DNA of 64,000 bases. Source: Streptomyces sp. HB132. GTDB taxonomy: Bacteria > Actinomycetota > Actinomycetes > Streptomycetales > Streptomycetaceae. A model generated the notes under the pieces. It saw only the letters and a list, made by a program, of their open reading frames with translations, was not told where the DNA came from and did not search any database. This document shows, one piece after another, positions 16,803-24,671 of this stretch (position 1 is its first letter; each line of letters begins with the position of its first letter). The position numbers and the translations under genes were made by a program. The stretch lies in the NCBI RefSeq assembly GCF_016909575.1, contig NZ_JAFBGA010000012.1, forward strand, positions 124,001 through 188,000. The letters are read 5' to 3'.

Positions 16803-18788
16803 TCAGTCGGCAGGACGGAAGGATGGCAGGTTGTTCGGGTTGTTCCGTTCGATCCACCCCTTGCCGTCCGCCGCGATTCCTTCCAGGAGGCGGAAGGTGT
16901 GGATGAAACCGGCCGAATTGAGATTGATCTCGGCGATTTCCTGGGCGTTCTCGTCCGGTGCCAGTTGGTGGGTGTCGGCGTCTTTGACACGAATGTTCCT
17001 GGACGGCCCGTTGGTGAGGACGAGCTCCAGGTCGTAGCCGACATCGGCGCGTTCCGTGACCTGCACCGATGACAACGCGTCGAACCGGTAGTTGCTTCGC
17101 TGCTCGTTCCCGCGTTTCGCGTCGGTGAAGTCGAACTCCGTGCTGATTTCACGGACGCCGTCCTGTGTGACCAGGAACAGACGGAAGCTGTAGCGCGAGT
17201 ACCGCCAGGGACCGCCCTTCACACGCCCCCGCTTGTAAGGGCGCGCGGGGGTCATCAGGATGGTGTGGGTGATCAGGTCGCGCCAGGTGAGCTGGTAGTG
17301 GCGGAGCGCTTCGTCGACGAACAGCGTCTTGTCACAGGTGAGCCAGGTCTCCATTTCCAGCTCGGTGGGCCGCGTGGTGTCCAGGAACGACTTCCAGTTC
17401 TGGTACGCGGTTTGCCGCGCGGTCAGCCGCTCCTGGTATTCCTGGGTTTCCTCGGCCAGCCGGTGCTCCTCACCCCGGGCCTCCGACCAGGAGGACGCAG
17501 CCGCACGTCCGGACCAGACCGCACCGGCCACGGCCAGGACGGCCAGCAGCACCTGCGACGCGCCGGCACCCGAGGCCACTGTCCCGAGCAGGGCCATGGT
17601 CGTGAAGCTGAGAGCGATGAGGGCGACCACGCACAACCCCTTCGCCACCACCGGTGTCCGGTCGCGATGGCGGTGGTCGAACAGGGTGCCCTTGTTGTGC
17701 CGGTCCCGGGCATCCTCCGCGAGGTAGCGGATCAGCCAGTTGACGCGGTCCACACTGATGCGGCTCTCGCGGTAGAGAAAAGCGATCTCCGCGACGAGGC
17801 TGTTGCGCAGGTGGACGGTGTGACCGAACCATTCGTGCGGGGCGAGTCCGTGGGGCACGCGGGTACTGAAGTAGTGGTCGAACGAATGACGGACGCGGTT
17901 CGTGAATCCGTCCCCGGTATAGACGGGATCGCGCGTGTTCGGGATGTGGGACTCACGGTTCCTGGCCTTCAGCTGATGTTCCTGGTAGAGCCACCGGCGG
18001 CCGAAGTGAGCCGCGGTCAGGCCCGCACCGAGCCCCACCAGCAACTCGATGACTGCCGCGGCGGGTTCCGCGACCAGCGCCAGGATCCAGAGGAACGTGG
18101 TGGCGACGACGAACAGGCCGGCTCGGACGGGGAAGGCTGCCTGAGCGGCAGCAGCGGTGCTCGGGCGGGGCGGCGCGGCCCGTGGCCCGATGGGGTCGGG
18201 TTCGAAGTAGGCCCAGACCCGTTGGACCCGGTCGTTGCCGAAGCGAGCCGTCTCGGCCCGCTCGCGGTTCTCGGCCCACAAGCTGTCCTTCAGCCCTCCG
18301 GTGAGTACGAGGTCCAGGTGATGGAGGATCGCGTCCCGCCGGCGAGGTGAGAGGGCTCGCAACCGCTCCAGCACTCGGCCTGTTTCGCCGTCCGCGGTAC
18401 TGAGCATCGCCAGCAGTTCGAAAGCGACGCGCAGAGCGTCCTTCCACTCTCCCTCGGCGTAGGTGCGTACGAGCCCGGAGGCATGGTGCAGTCGCTGGAT
18501 CTCTTCGGTGCCGAGGTCGTGGTAGGCGCGTGCGCTGAGCATGGCGAGCACCCAGTGGAAACGCACCTCCGCGTTGTCGTGCCCGTGGGCGATCGCGTCA
18601 CTGATCATGTCGCGCGCACGGCTGGGGATCCCGTCTTCCAGAAACCGCACGCCGACCTTGTACTTCTCCTGAGGCGACGCGTCCGGATGGACGAAGTACA
18701 CGTTGGAGTTGTGTACCGTCTCGGCCTGGATCCCGACGGTGGAGCCGTCTGCGGCCGAATTGTGCGTGCCGTTGCTGCCGCCGTTCAT
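16803..18788 (-). CDS. Large multi-TM protein with repeat-like N-terminus and shared Gly-Ile motif
   Basis: 661 aa. Residues 10-32 carry GSTVGIQAETVHNSNVYF, a short motif also found in the neighbouring phosphorylase-like protein. Residues 35-180 are helical and TPR-like (YKVGVRFLEDGIPSRARDMI). Two TM helices lie near 225-265 and two more near 380-430, with a charged loop between them. The C-terminal 180 residues form a soluble mixed domain (RPYKRGRVKGGPWRYSRYSF onward). ATG 18788 overlaps the phosphorylase stop (ATGA), so the two are translationally coupled. I do not recognise the family. The layout suggests a membrane sensor or effector with a cytoplasmic assembly domain. Confidence 0.75.
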   Translation of the reverse strand: MNGGSNGTHNSAADGSTVGIQAETVHNSNVYFVHPDASPQEKYKVGVRFLEDGIPSRARDMISDAIAHGHDNAEVRFHWVLAMLSARAYHDLGTEEIQRLHHASGLVRTYAEGEWKDALRVAFELLAMLSTADGETGRVLERLRALSPRRRDAILHHLDLVLTGGLKDSLWAENRERAETARFGNDRVQRVWAYFEPDPIGPRAAPPRPSTAAAAQAAFPVRAGLFVVATTFLWILALVAEPAAAVIELLVGLGAGLTAAHFGRRWLYQEHQLKARNRESHIPNTRDPVYTGDGFTNRVRHSFDHYFSTRVPHGLAPHEWFGHTVHLRNSLVAEIAFLYRESRISVDRVNWLIRYLAEDARDRHNKGTLFDHRHRDRTPVVAKGLCVVALIALSFTTMALLGTVASGAGASQVLLAVLAVAGAVWSGRAAASSWSEARGEEHRLAEETQEYQERLTARQTAYQNWKSFLDTTRPTELEMETWLTCDKTLFVDEALRHYQLTWRDLITHTILMTPARPYKRGRVKGGPWRYSRYSFRLFLVTQDGVREISTEFDFTDAKRGNEQRSNYRFDALSSVQVTERADVGYDLELVLTNGPSRNIRVKDADTHQLAPDENAQEIAEINLNSAGFIHTFRLLEGIAADGKGWIERNNPNNLPSFRPAD

Positions 18789-19945
18789 GAGAGGCCACCC
18801 GCCGCGACGACCAGGGGGGCCAGCCTTGCCACCAGCTCGGGGAACTCTGCGATCAGACCGCGTAACCTCTTCATCGCCATGGTCGCCGTCTTGGACGATC
18901 CGGCGGTGTTCTCCCTTGCCGCCCGGCAGGCGCCGTCCAGCTCGGCCAGTGCCTCTCGGTAGGTGTCTTCGTCGAGGGCGTCCTCGGCACGGTGACGCCG
19001 CAGGCGCTCCCGTAAGGCGTCCAGTTCCGCGACCAGATCTGCCGGACCGGTCACCTTCGGGTCCGCGTTCACGTGGACGCTGCTCCCCTTGACCGAGCCG
19101 GCCATGATGCCGACGGTGCTGTTGTGGACGGTGTTGCTGACGTGCCCTTCGAGTCTGTCGGCCGTATGGGCCCTGTCTGCCTCGGACATCGCGATCTGCT
19201 CCTGTTCTCCCACCAGTTCCACGGCCAGCCGTGTGGCGAATGCCGCCGCGTTCGCCGCGGCCCGCGGTTGCCAGTCACGGTCCTTCGCGCTGCTCTTCGT
19301 CCCGTCCGCCCGGTCGCTGATTCCCCGGATGATCGCCACCGGCGCCCCGTTGAGATGACCGGCCTGCGCCACACCGGCGGCCTCCATCTCGATCGCCAGC
19401 GCGTCGTTGTAGTGCCGGCGGATCCACCGCGCCTCGGCCGAGATCTTCGAGTTCTGTACGACCTCGCCGGCGGCGATCGCGCCGAAGCGCACCTGCGGCG
19501 CGCGCCGACCGGGCGTGTCGTCCGCCCAGTCGTCCACGCGAGCCAGATGCGAGCCGAGCTGGCTGATACCGTGCGCCGCTTCCCACACCCGGGGACGGGC
19601 CTTGAGTCCGTCGTCCTCACTGGTACCGCCGTGGTAGGCGTACACGTGCGTCGCCATCACCACGTCGCCCAGCCTGGCGGTGTCCCACAGGGCACCGGCG
19701 ACGCCGACGAACAGGACGGCCACCGGCGAGAATTCCTGCACAGCGCGCTCGGCGATCACTGCGGCGGAATGATTCCCCTTGTTCGTCAGGCCGAGCGCGA
19801 CACGGCATGAAGTGCCCTGCACGGTTCCGACTTCGAACCGCGTCCCACGCTCATGGCGGTGCACCTGTGGGCCGGCCAGTCTCCGGCGCACGGCCTGGTA
19901 TTCGAGATTGAGGGCGGTGAGAATCACCACCAGGTCTTTCGACAT
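18785..19945 (-). CDS. Nucleoside phosphorylase-like (PNP/UDP superfamily) protein with extra C-terminal region
   Basis: 386 aa. Residues 1-240 form the phosphorylase/nucleosidase fold: LVVILTALNLEYQAVRRRL at the start, VLFVGVAGALWDTARLGDVV as the Gly-rich substrate loop, and ALAIEMEAAGVAQAGHLNG with the catalytic EMEAAG. PVAIIRGISDRADGTKS follows, with Asp at the base site. Such domains cleave nucleosides or nucleotides and are known effectors in bacterial conflict systems. Residues about 265-290 carry VHNSTVGIMAGSVKGSSVHV, and the rest is helical (DLVAELDALRERLRRHRAED). It follows the Nudix gene with no gap and precedes the 661-aa gene with overlap. The usual metabolic enzyme lacks this C-terminal third. 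Confidence 0.82.
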   Translation of the reverse strand: MSKDLVVILTALNLEYQAVRRRLAGPQVHRHERGTRFEVGTVQGTSCRVALGLTNKGNHSAAVIAERAVQEFSPVAVLFVGVAGALWDTARLGDVVMATHVYAYHGGTSEDDGLKARPRVWEAAHGISQLGSHLARVDDWADDTPGRRAPQVRFGAIAAGEVVQNSKISAEARWIRRHYNDALAIEMEAAGVAQAGHLNGAPVAIIRGISDRADGTKSSAKDRDWQPRAAANAAAFATRLAVELVGEQEQIAMSEADRAHTADRLEGHVSNTVHNSTVGIMAGSVKGSSVHVNADPKVTGPADLVAELDALRERLRRHRAEDALDEDTYREALAELDGACRAARENTAGSSKTATMAMKRLRGLIAEFPELVARLAPLVVAAGGLS

Positions 19946-20689
19946 CTATTCGTCTCCCTTCCTCTTGTCCTCTTCCTTCGTGGACGGCACAGGCCGGATC
20001 AGCGGCGGGAACAACACCGTCTTCGGATCGGCCCGGTACAGCCGCGCGGGCCGTCCGCCCGTGGTCCTGCGTCCCGAGCCGGCAGGAATGATGAAGCCCT
20101 TTATGGCCTGGACTTTCCGGTAGAAATTACGGATGTCGAGTTCGGTGCCCCAAACCGCCTCGTACACCTGTTGCAACTCGGCTATCGTGAAGAGTTCTCC
20201 GCAGAACGCCGTGGCCAGCGCCGAGAATTCGAGCTTGGTGCGCGCACGTTCGATCCCGTCCGTCACGATCCGGCGGTGATCGAAGGCCAGCTCCAACTCA
20301 CCGGACAGGACGGCGTCCGCCGGGACCCACGCGGCATCCGTGGCATCCGTTCCCGCGACCGGTTCGGGGAGTCCGGGCGCGATCGCCAGGTGCGCCACGG
20401 AAACGACCCGCCCCCGTGGATCACGGCCTGCCGCCCCGTAGGTGGCCAACTGCTCAAGGTGCACCCACCCGGCGACCAGAGCGGTTTCCTCACTCAGCTC
20501 TCGGTGGGCGGCGTCCAGGATCTCCTCACCGGCGTGACTGAGGAATCCGCCAGGCAGAGCCGACATGCCCTGAAAAGGATCTTCGCCCCGCTCCACGAGC
20601 AGGACACACAGCCGCCCCTCACGCAGCGTCAGAATTACAAGATCGACTGTCAGCAGTACGGGCGTGGGTTTCCACGCGTCAACTTGCAT
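19946..20689 (-). CDS. NrtR-like regulator: Nudix domain plus winged helix
   Basis: About 247 aa. Residues 1-140 form a Nudix fold; the box reads GGFLSHAGEEILDAAHRELS then EETAL, one residue longer than the consensus before the first Glu and with Ala for the final Gly. Residues 150-225 form a winged helix (FTIAELQQVYEAVWGTELD, then NFYRKVQAI), ending in RRTTGGRPARLYR. This is the NrtR architecture, where a largely non-catalytic Nudix domain senses ADP-ribose-type ligands and controls NAD genes. Its stop abuts the phosphorylase-like start, so it heads the island operon and probably regulates it. ATG 20689 is used; a TTG at 20698 has better Shine-Dalgarno spacing. Confidence 0.85.
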   Translation of the reverse strand: MQVDAWKPTPVLLTVDLVILTLREGRLCVLLVERGEDPFQGMSALPGGFLSHAGEEILDAAHRELSEETALVAGWVHLEQLATYGAAGRDPRGRVVSVAHLAIAPGLPEPVAGTDATDAAWVPADAVLSGELELAFDHRRIVTDGIERARTKLEFSALATAFCGELFTIAELQQVYEAVWGTELDIRNFYRKVQAIKGFIIPAGSGRRTTGGRPARLYRADPKTVLFPPLIRPVPSTKEEDKRKGDE

Positions 20690-21070
20690 GCCAGTCAAGG
20701 TACTTCAGTTCCTGTCACTTCAACAAGAAGGCCGACGCGAAGACCGCTGGTGCGGTATGCGGAGGCGCTCCGGCCGGCCGTCCGGGCGCCTGCCCCTCAG
20801 CCAGGCGCGGGCCATCGTGGGCTGCCGGTCCGGTGTTGCCCGCCTTCCCGGGCGGCGTCCGCTCCCGAGCCGCTCGGAAGGCGTCGGTGGGGCAGGAGAG
20901 CTCGATGGTCTCCGTCAGCCCTTCGATGCCGTGTGGTTCCATCCCGCCTGCCCCTGCCCGCAGTTGGGGGTGGGGACCGCCTGCCTGCCGTGGAAGCGGT
21001 GCAGGAGCTTTGGGCGGGGCCTCCGGTCCAGCGCTCCGCCGCGTCCCATCGCTCCGGATGGGACAGACCC
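20690..21070. other. Island right flank, no recognised gene
   Basis: About 380 bases upstream of the NrtR-like gene. They should contain its promoter. A minus-strand frame of 75 codons (ATG 20942 to stop 20715) has a fair purine-rich stretch before it but loses codon bias towards its end and resembles nothing I know. It may be a remnant of the integrated element. Confidence 0.4.
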
Positions 21071-21134
21071 CTCCCACCGGCTGCATGACGAAGGGCCACA
21101 CCAGGCGTACTGCCTGGTGTGGCCCTGATCCGGG
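21071..21134 (+). repeat. Direct repeat copy 2, putative attR, with perfect hairpin
   Basis: Second copy of the 3' end of the gene at 15.3-15.8 kb, with the same frame and stop (RLHDEGPHQAYCLVWP). A 14-bp perfect hairpin at 21093-21125 (loop GTACT) could also act as a terminator. It marks the right edge of the 5.4-kb insertion. Confidence 0.75.
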
Positions 21135-21287
21135 ACTCCACCGGCCGGTCCGGCTCGCGGAGACCGGCCGCAGGCTCCGGACGTGGCGGAAACCTGGACG
21201 TGGCGAGCCCGGGGCGTGGCGGGCCCTGGACGTGGCTGGGCCCGCCACGTCCGTAGCCGGACGGGCCCGAGCGGCGTCCGTCAGGAC

Positions 21288-21641
21288 TCAGTGGTAGCTG
21301 AAGTCACCCACGGTCCAGGCGTCGACGTCCTCGATCGCGACCCGGTACATCCCTCCCGTCTCCGGGATGCCCACCGTGCCCTGAAGGATGCGCGCGACGT
21401 GGAAGTGCAGATGGGTGGGCGGCCCGTCCCTTTCCGCGCGCCGTGCGAAGACGGCGGAGAACGCGCCCAGGTGGTCCGAGTCGTCCAGGACCTCCGAGAC
21501 CCGTCGGCTCCACACCGCTTCAGGAGCCAGCCGGCCGGTGATGACGGCTCCGCCGGTGACCACCGTGAGGGACATCTGATTGCTGCGCCCGGACTCCACC
21601 AGTGCGGCGAGGTCAACGAGCAGCTCGTCAGGCTTCGACAT
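21288..21641 (-). CDS. GvpU-like gas vesicle accessory or related small protein
   Basis: A 117-aa soluble protein starting MSKPDELLVDLAALVESG. LTVVTGGAVITGRLAPEAVW is a beta-hairpin typical of proteins annotated GvpU-like, and PPTHLHFHVARILQG matches their histidine-containing strand. No other gas vesicle genes are nearby, so the name should be read as family resemblance only. It lies divergent from the first STAS gene, just outside the right repeat of the island, and may belong with the signalling cluster. Confidence 0.55.
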   Translation of the reverse strand: MSKPDELLVDLAALVESGRSNQMSLTVVTGGAVITGRLAPEAVWSRRVSEVLDDSDHLGAFSAVFARRAERDGPPTHLHFHVARILQGTVGIPETGGMYRVAIEDVDAWTVGDFSYH

Positions 21642-21761
21642 GGGAGCGGATTCTATGCACGCCCGCGACGGCGCCCCCCTCCGGGACACCCGGACCGTCC
21701 CCCGTGCACCGGCGGGGAGGGGCCGACACCTCCCGCCGGAGCGATGTAGGAAGATACAGCC

Positions 21762-22115
21762 ATGACGGGAGATGATCTGAGGGTGGTCGTCGAGACCGCG
21801 GACGACGGAGTCGTACTGATCCGGGTCCGTGGCAATCTTGACGCGTGGTCCAGCTCCAAGGAACTGGTCGGCGCGCTGACGGGTGCGGCCAGGGGCGGCG
21901 GACGCCGCACGGTGGTGGACCTCTCGGGGGTGGAGTTCGCCGACTCGGCGGGGCTGCACGCCCTGCTGCACGGCCGGCGGAAGCACGGCGATGCCGGGAT
22001 ACCCCTGGTGCTGGCGGGGCCCATGACGCCGACCCTGCACCGGCTCTTCGAGGTCACGGGCACGCTCGACGCCTTCGAGATCGCGGACTCCGTGGACTCG
22101 GCGTTCACCTGGTGA
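21762..22115 (+). CDS. STAS-domain anti-sigma factor antagonist (RsbV-like) 1
   Basis: A 117-aa single STAS domain. VVDLSGVEFADSAGLHALLH contains the DSAG motif with the conserved phosphorylatable Ser. Dephosphorylated STAS proteins bind HATPase anti-sigma kinases and free the sigma factor. It has AGGAAG upstream and is followed 73 nt later by a HATPase gene on the same strand, which is the likely partner. Two further STAS genes and two PP2C genes are in the same cluster. Confidence 0.88.
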   Translation: MTGDDLRVVVETADDGVVLIRVRGNLDAWSSSKELVGALTGAARGGGRRTVVDLSGVEFADSAGLHALLHGRRKHGDAGIPLVLAGPMTPTLHRLFEVTGTLDAFEIADSVDSAFTW

Positions 22116-22188
22116 CCGGCGGCGCCCACCGCCGCCCGCTCCCGGGCGGATGGTGTGACCTGCGGCCCGCCGGGCAGTCGGAGAATGC

Positions 22189-22668
22189 ATGAACGGGGAA
22201 ATGGAACATCCGGTGGACGGCACGATCTCAGGGAACGGCCCCGGAGACGCCGCCAGAAGCGCTGAACCGCCGTACACGGCGGGCGGGACGGGCGTCGCAC
22301 CCCGGAACGCGGCGGCGGCCCGCGAGGCCGTCACGCGCCTCCTGGCCTCCTGGCCGTCCGGACCGGCAGGGAAGGGTCTGGCAGAGGTAGTCGTCGCCGA
22401 CGCGCTCCTGGTCACCTCCGAACTGGTGACCAACGCCTTCCGGCACGGGGGCGGGCTCACCGGCTTCACGGCCGAACTCACCGGAGAGGGTCTGCTGCTG
22501 GCCGTGGCGGACGCCAGCACCGACGCACCCGTCACGTCCCCGCACCCACCGCGGACGGCCCACGTCGGAGGCTACGGATGGCCGTTGGTGTGCCGTCTGG
22601 CCGAGCGGGTGTCCATCACGTTCCACCCCGGCGGCAAGCGCATCACCGCTCTCATCGCCCTGACCTGA
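22189..22668 (+). CDS. HATPase_c anti-sigma factor / serine kinase-like protein (RsbW-like)
   Basis: A 159-aa GHKL ATPase. After an N-terminal extension of about 45 residues, LLVTSELVTNAFRHGGG is the N-box with catalytic Glu and Asn, LLLAVADASTDAP the G1-like box, and VGGYGWPLVCRLAERVSIT the G2 region. These proteins bind a sigma factor and phosphorylate STAS antagonists. No sigma gene is adjacent, so the target sigma is elsewhere or the protein acts differently. The conserved core is intact. Confidence 0.85.
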   Translation: MNGEMEHPVDGTISGNGPGDAARSAEPPYTAGGTGVAPRNAAAAREAVTRLLASWPSGPAGKGLAEVVVADALLVTSELVTNAFRHGGGLTGFTAELTGEGLLLAVADASTDAPVTSPHPPRTAHVGGYGWPLVCRLAERVSITFHPGGKRITALIALT

Positions 22669-22757
22669 CCACCTGCGGAGAGCCATCTCACAGGGGCGCC
22701 CCGGACGCGCCCTCGGTTCCGTCCGTCGGGCCCCGCACACTTGGCATACTCTGCGGC

Positions 22758-23129
22758 ATGTCCAGTTCGTCTCCGCCCCCGCCGCATCCCGGATCCGTGC
22801 CGGCACGGGCACCCGTGACGGCGGAGTTCGAGAGCCACGGCTGCTGGGTCGTCCGGGCTCGGGGCGACCTCGACAGCGACACCGTCGACCCGCTGTTCCT
22901 CGCCATGTGGGAGGCCGCCGCCAGTCACGAGGTCGTCGTACTGGACGCCGCCGACGTCACGTTCGCGGACTCCTCGTTCCTGAGCCTGCTCATCCAGGTG
23001 CACCAGCAGACGAAACTGCGCATAGCCGCTCCGGGAACGGCAATGCGGCGTCTGCTCACCACGGCGGGCGTCGACCACCTGCTGGACTGCTACAGCACCC
23101 TCGATGAGGCTCTGGCCGCTCCCCGCTGA
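22758..23129 (+). CDS. STAS-domain protein 2
   Basis: A 123-aa protein with a Pro-rich first 20 residues and a STAS domain. VVVLDAADVTFADSSFLSLL places Ser at the phosphorylation site, in a DSSF context rather than the usual DSAG. It lies on the same strand as the HATPase gene, about 90 nt later, and convergent with STAS 3. It is probably an alternative antagonist in the same partner switch. Confidence 0.85.
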   Translation: MSSSSPPPPHPGSVPARAPVTAEFESHGCWVVRARGDLDSDTVDPLFLAMWEAAASHEVVVLDAADVTFADSSFLSLLIQVHQQTKLRIAAPGTAMRRLLTTAGVDHLLDCYSTLDEALAAPR

Positions 23130-23142
23130 GAGCGGTCCGGAC

Positions 23143-23574
23143 TCAGCCCGAGGGCGTGCGGGGCGGAACCCCGTACATCGCAGGTCCGGCCGGCCCCGAG
23201 CCCTCGTCCGCCTGAGCCTGCGCCTGCTCGGGCTGTTCGTCCGCCGCGCTCGTCTCGAAGAGGTGGCGGGTGCCCGTGACGGTGAGGATCCGCTCGAGGA
23301 ACGGCGGCGGAGAGTCCAGGTGGAGGCGCACGCCGCGCGCAGCGGTGCTCCGGTGGATCAGGAGCAGGGTGGAGACACCCATGGAATCGCACATCCGCAG
23401 CTCGGCGCAGTCCAGGTGCAGGGCGTCCGGACCGTGCGCCTCCAGACAGGCGTCCGCGCGCGCGGCGAGCTCACCGCTGGTGTCGTAGTCCAGGTCACCG
23501 CCGATACGCAGATGCACGGTGCCCGGTCCGGTCTCAACGGTGACCGTGAAGAACGGGTGGGGCATGGTCGTCAT
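23143..23574 (-). CDS. STAS-domain protein 3
   Basis: 143 aa. LHLDCAELRMCDSMGVSTLL holds the conserved Ser in a DSMG motif, and a flexible Glu/Gln/Ala-rich tail follows the domain. ATG 23574 overlaps the stop of the B12-binding gene (ATGA), and that gene overlaps the PP2C gene, so the three form one translationally coupled operon. The combination suggests a signal chain: sensor, phosphatase, antagonist. Confidence 0.87.
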   Translation of the reverse strand: MTTMPHPFFTVTVETGPGTVHLRIGGDLDYDTSGELAARADACLEAHGPDALHLDCAELRMCDSMGVSTLLLIHRSTAARGVRLHLDSPPPFLERILTVTGTRHLFETSAADEQPEQAQAQADEGSGPAGPAMYGVPPRTPSG

Positions 23575-24671
23575 GCAGGGGCTCCGGAGGTGTGACCGGC
23601 GGACGCCAGGGTGGCGTCCAGCGCGAGACGGGCGTGATCGAGCAGCCGGACGCTGCGGGGGAAGTCCTGGAGTTCGGCTGCGAGAACGTCCAGGACGGGG
23701 AGCAGGGAGACGGCCGGGACGTCACGAGCGGTGAGGATGCCCGCCGTCCAGTCCAGGAACGTCGGGAGCAGCGCGTCGTCGTCCGTGTAGAGACCGACCG
23801 CGAGGTGGTCCACGACATGGGCGATGTCCTCGGCCGTGTGCTCCCGCTGCTGAGGGGTGTAGGCGTTCATCGCCGGGAAGCGCTTCTCCAGCTGGGTCAG
23901 GACCTCACGGACGAGCAGTCCCTGGCTGCGCGCCACGTAGGTGTACTCCTGGTCGGCCAGGTGGGGCAGGTCGTCGACCTGCGTACGGCCGATGGCCAGA
24001 TCCGGGGCGGGGATGCCGTCCGCCAGCTGCCGGACGGCGGTGCGCGCGTCGGGGGCCCAGGCGTTGGCGCCCAGCAGGCGCGCGTAGCGCCCGTCCGGTC
24101 CGAAGGCCGCTCCGCCCACCAGGACGGGAACCCCCACGGCCTGGCAGGCGGTGATCGCCGCGTGCGCGGTGGGCAGCCGGGTGGGCAGGGACGAGGAGAG
24201 CGCGACGGTCTCCGCACCGCTGGTGTGGAGGTGCGCGATGAGGTGCGGGGTGGGGACCTGGGCGCCGAGGAAGTCGACACGCCAGCCGCGCAGCGTGAGG
24301 ACCTCCGCGAGCAGACGGGCCGGCAGTACGTGCCACTCCTTGTCCACACAGGCCACGGTGATCCTGCCCAGCCCCGGGTCCCGCCGGGTGGAGGGGTGAT
24401 GGGCGAGGGCCGCGATGACACGCTCGGCTATCGCGCTGGCGGCGTGCTCCTGCGCGACGGTGAGGCGGTTGGCCGCCCACTCGGTGCCCACCTTCGCCTG
24501 GACCGGTGCGATGACGTCCAGCAGGGCGGTCTCGGCGTCCATCCCGCCGTCCAGCGCGGCGAAGACGACGCCTGCGGCGAGGTGTTCGTCCCGGTCGCTC
24601 ACGGCGGCCCACAGCTGATCGCGCAGCGTCCGGAAGTCGTCCGTACCGGTGGTGATGACAGGCGTGTTCAT
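23571..24671 (-). CDS. Cobalamin-binding sensor protein (CarH-like B12 module)
   Basis: 366 aa. Residues about 10-95 form the helical B12-cap domain. Trp and Glu-His occur in EWAANRLTVAQEHAAS with the same W-x9-EH spacing as in the photoreceptor CarH, where these residues cap adenosylcobalamin. Residues 100-225 form the B12-binding Rossmann domain (ITVACVDKEWHVLPARLLAE, RVDFLGAQVP), with His of the lower-ligand loop apparently present as DKEWH. About 125 helical residues follow. It lacks CarH's MerR DNA-binding domain, so output must be by protein contact, probably with the coupled PP2C and STAS proteins. Light or B12 sensing is inferred. Confidence 0.82.
   Translation of the reverse strand: MNTPVITTGTDDFRTLRDQLWAAVSDRDEHLAAGVVFAALDGGMDAETALLDVIAPVQAKVGTEWAANRLTVAQEHAASAIAERVIAALAHHPSTRRDPGLGRITVACVDKEWHVLPARLLAEVLTLRGWRVDFLGAQVPTPHLIAHLHTSGAETVALSSSLPTRLPTAHAAITACQAVGVPVLVGGAAFGPDGRYARLLGANAWAPDARTAVRQLADGIPAPDLAIGRTQVDDLPHLADQEYTYVARSQGLLVREVLTQLEKRFPAMNAYTPQQREHTAEDIAHVVDHLAVGLYTDDDALLPTFLDWTAGILTARDVPAVSLLPVLDVLAAELQDFPRSVRLLDHARLALDATLASAGHTSGAPA

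Noticed and set aside
21288..21641. Gas vesicle cluster
   Set aside because: Only one weakly GvpU-like gene is present, with no gvpA, gvpF, gvpN or other members in the window.
22228..22812. Minus-strand frame antisense to the HATPase gene
   Set aside because: The plus-strand HATPase shows intact N, G1 and G2 boxes. The antisense frame has no domain.
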